From positions 1 through 7,329 of the forward strand of contig JAPOIQ010000052.1 in the NCBI GenBank assembly GCA_029978815.1: DNA of 7,329 nucleotides, read 5' to 3'. Position 1 is the first letter of the stretch, and the number at the start of each line of letters is the position of its first letter. Origin of the DNA: a bacterium (lineage in GTDB: Bacteria > Actinomycetota > Acidimicrobiia > Acidimicrobiales > Ilumatobacteraceae). Made by a program: the position numbers and the translations under genes. Positions 5,884-7,329 of the stretch are shown piece by piece. The notes below the pieces were generated by a model. The model did no database searches. It was not told the DNA's origin and was given only the letters and a program-made list of their open reading frames with translations.

Positions 5884-7242
5884 ATGGATCGCCGTATCTA
5901 CGGGCTTGAAACCGAGTACGGAATCACCTGCACCTTTCGTGGCCATCGACGCCTTACCCCAGACGAAGTAGCTCGATACCTGTTCCGAGATGTGATGGCG
6001 TGGGGGCGGTCATCTAATGCGTTCCTTCCGAACGGTGGGCGTCTCTATCTCGACGTAGGTTCTCACCCTGAATATGCAACACCTGAGTGCGACTCGCTGC
6101 TCGACGCCGTCACCCATGATCGCGCTGGAGAAAGAATCGTTGAGGGGCTCGCAATTAGTGCCGAAAAGCGCCTTGAAGCCGAGTCGGTTCGTGGATCGGT
6201 CTTTGTCTTCAAGAACAACACTGACTCAGCTGGCAACTCATATGGGTGTCACGAGAATTACCTGACCCGCCGAAGTGATGATCCGTCGGCGTATGCATCA
6301 AATCTCATTCCGTTTCTCATCTCCCGGCAGATCTATGCGGGAGCCGGCAAGGTTCTCAACACGGCACGAGGACCGATCTATGCGATTTCTCAGCGGGCAG
6401 ACCACATTTGGGAGGGTGTGAGTTCGGCGACCACTCGTAGCCGCCCGATAATTAACTCCCGTGATGAGCCGCATGCAGATGCGGAAAGTTTCCGGCGCCT
6501 TCACGTCATCGTCGGTGACTCCAATATGAGTGAGTACACGACATTTCTGAAGATTGGCGTTGTCGCTTGTGTGCTCCGCATGCTCAAGGATCCAACGATG
6601 TCATTTCGGGATCTTTCTCTCGAAAATCCAATTCGGGCGATTCGCGATATCAGCCACGACATGACCTGTCGTCGACGGGTTCAACTTGCGAACGGCCGAG
6701 AAATTAGCGCCCTCGACATTCAACGAGAATTTCTTGATGCCGCCCTGAATTATGCCGATCGTCGAGGATTCAATGAAGAGGAGATGCTTGCCCTTCGAAT
6801 GTGGGAGCACTGCATCACCACCATCGAGGACGACCCATTGAAACTTGATCGAGAAATTGATTGGGTCATCAAATACAAACTCATTGAGGCCTATCGAGAG
6901 CGACATGGTCTTCAGTTAGGTGATGCTCAAGTCCAACTCATAGACCTTCAATACCACGACGTTTCTCGGGAACGTGGAATGTTCTACCGGCTCGAAGAAC
7001 GAGGACGAGCTCGACAGATGTGCTCGAACGAGTCGATTGAACTCGCTCAGGAGATGGCGCCTCAAACCACTCGGGCGCGCCTGCGGGGAGATTTCATTCG
7101 TCGAGCCCGAGAACGAGGTCGAGACGTCACAGTTGACTGGGTGCATCTAAAAGTGAATGACCAAGCACAGCGCACGGTGTTGTGTAAGGACCCATTCGCC
7201 GCAACCGATGAGCGCGTTGATCGTCTCATCGAACAATTGTGA
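5884..7242 (+). CDS. pafA: Pup-protein ligase PafA
   Basis: PafA uses ATP to activate the C-terminal gamma-carboxylate of Pup as a phosphate and forms an isopeptide bond to a substrate lysine. The 452-residue length equals that of M. tuberculosis PafA as I recall it. [14 protein letters not shown] holds Glu9 of the metal/ATP site. [20 protein letters not shown] at 50-69 holds Asp57, the likely catalytic base. [38 protein letters not shown] and [19 protein letters not shown] form the rest of the nucleotide and metal site. Only about 40 residues separate the first strand from the catalytic strand, so the Dop loop is absent, identifying the ligase rather than the depupylase. The C-terminal part includes the [20 protein letters not shown] segment expected in the family. 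ATG 5884 is the first possible start because an in-frame TAA stands at 5878. It has no clear ribosome-binding site. Its separation from prcA by pxpABC is unusual. Confidence 0.97.
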   Translation: MDRRIYGLETEYGITCTFRGHRRLTPDEVARYLFRDVMAWGRSSNAFLPNGGRLYLDVGSHPEYATPECDSLLDAVTHDRAGERIVEGLAISAEKRLEAESVRGSVFVFKNNTDSAGNSYGCHENYLTRRSDDPSAYASNLIPFLISRQIYAGAGKVLNTARGPIYAISQRADHIWEGVSSATTRSRPIINSRDEPHADAESFRRLHVIVGDSNMSEYTTFLKIGVVACVLRMLKDPTMSFRDLSLENPIRAIRDISHDMTCRRRVQLANGREISALDIQREFLDAALNYADRRGFNEEEMLALRMWEHCITTIEDDPLKLDREIDWVIKYKLIEAYRERHGLQLGDAQVQLIDLQYHDVSRERGMFYRLEERGRARQMCSNESIELAQEMAPQTTRARLRGDFIRRARERGRDVTVDWVHLKVNDQAQRTVLCKDPFAATDERVDRLIEQL

Positions 7243-7329
7243 CCCTTTCGTTGCCCAACTACCCGATACCGTTGCACTCGGTGATGAATGAGATCGATCA
7301 GGATGAGCACTCCGTTGCCGAGGCTCACG
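7239..7329 (+). CDS. Possible start of a downstream gene (3' truncated), function unknown
   Basis: The frame beginning at GTG 7239 stays open to the right edge. It overlaps the pafA stop as GTGA, the same arrangement as pxpA-pxpB. It would read [19 protein letters not shown] and continue with [11 protein letters not shown]. Other in-frame starts are TTG 7251, GTG 7281 and ATG 7284, none with a clear Shine-Dalgarno. Only ~30 codons are visible, too few to assign a family. An open frame of this length can arise by chance, so the call rests mainly on the overlap and the strand. Confidence 0.35.
   Translation, partial: MTLSLPNYPIPLHSVMNEIDQDEHSVAEAH

Overview
The window carries a Pup-proteasome gene cluster on the + strand, read through without an obvious break: the 3' end of arc/mpa, then dop, pup, prcB, prcA, three 5-oxoprolinase subunit genes (pxpA, pxpB, pxpC), pafA, and the possible start of one more gene at the right edge. 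Pup, Dop, PafA and an alpha/beta 20S proteasome together point to Actinomycetota. By eye the G+C content is moderate (mid to upper 50s percent), below that of Streptomyces or Mycobacterium. A less-studied or uncultured actinobacterial lineage is plausible, but the sequence alone does not settle it.

Layout. Bases 1-464 hold the proteasomal ATPase C-terminus with its GQYL docking tail. Dop follows after 4 bases (469-1968), then pup (1992-2177), whose product ends in Gly-Gly-Glu. prcB (2186-2968) and prcA (2965-3648) overlap by 4 bases. Six bases later comes pxpA (3655-4413), which overlaps pxpB (4410-5039) by 4 bases, and pxpB overlaps pxpC (5036-5842) by 4 bases. A 41-base gap, the longest in the window, precedes pafA (5884-7242). 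No intergenic stretch approaches 300 bases, and I saw no RNA gene, mobile element, CRISPR array or convincing terminator.

How the genes work together. PafA joins the C-terminal Glu of Pup to substrate lysines. The Arc/Mpa hexamer recognises Pup and unfolds the tagged protein into the PrcA/PrcB chamber, where the PrcB N-terminal Thr cleaves it. Dop removes and recycles Pup. Because Pup here already ends in Glu, Dop should not be needed to activate it by deamidation. PxpABC would convert 5-oxoproline (pyroglutamate) to glutamate at the cost of ATP.

The feature most worth following up is the pxpABC block between prcA and pafA, whose spacing suggests translation coupled to the proteasome genes. 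Smaller points are Ala in place of the usual Gly before the catalytic Thr of PrcB, no lysine in the Arc tail where the mycobacterial homologue is pupylated, two perfect hairpins inside pxpB, and a possible leaderless promoter at the pafA start codon.
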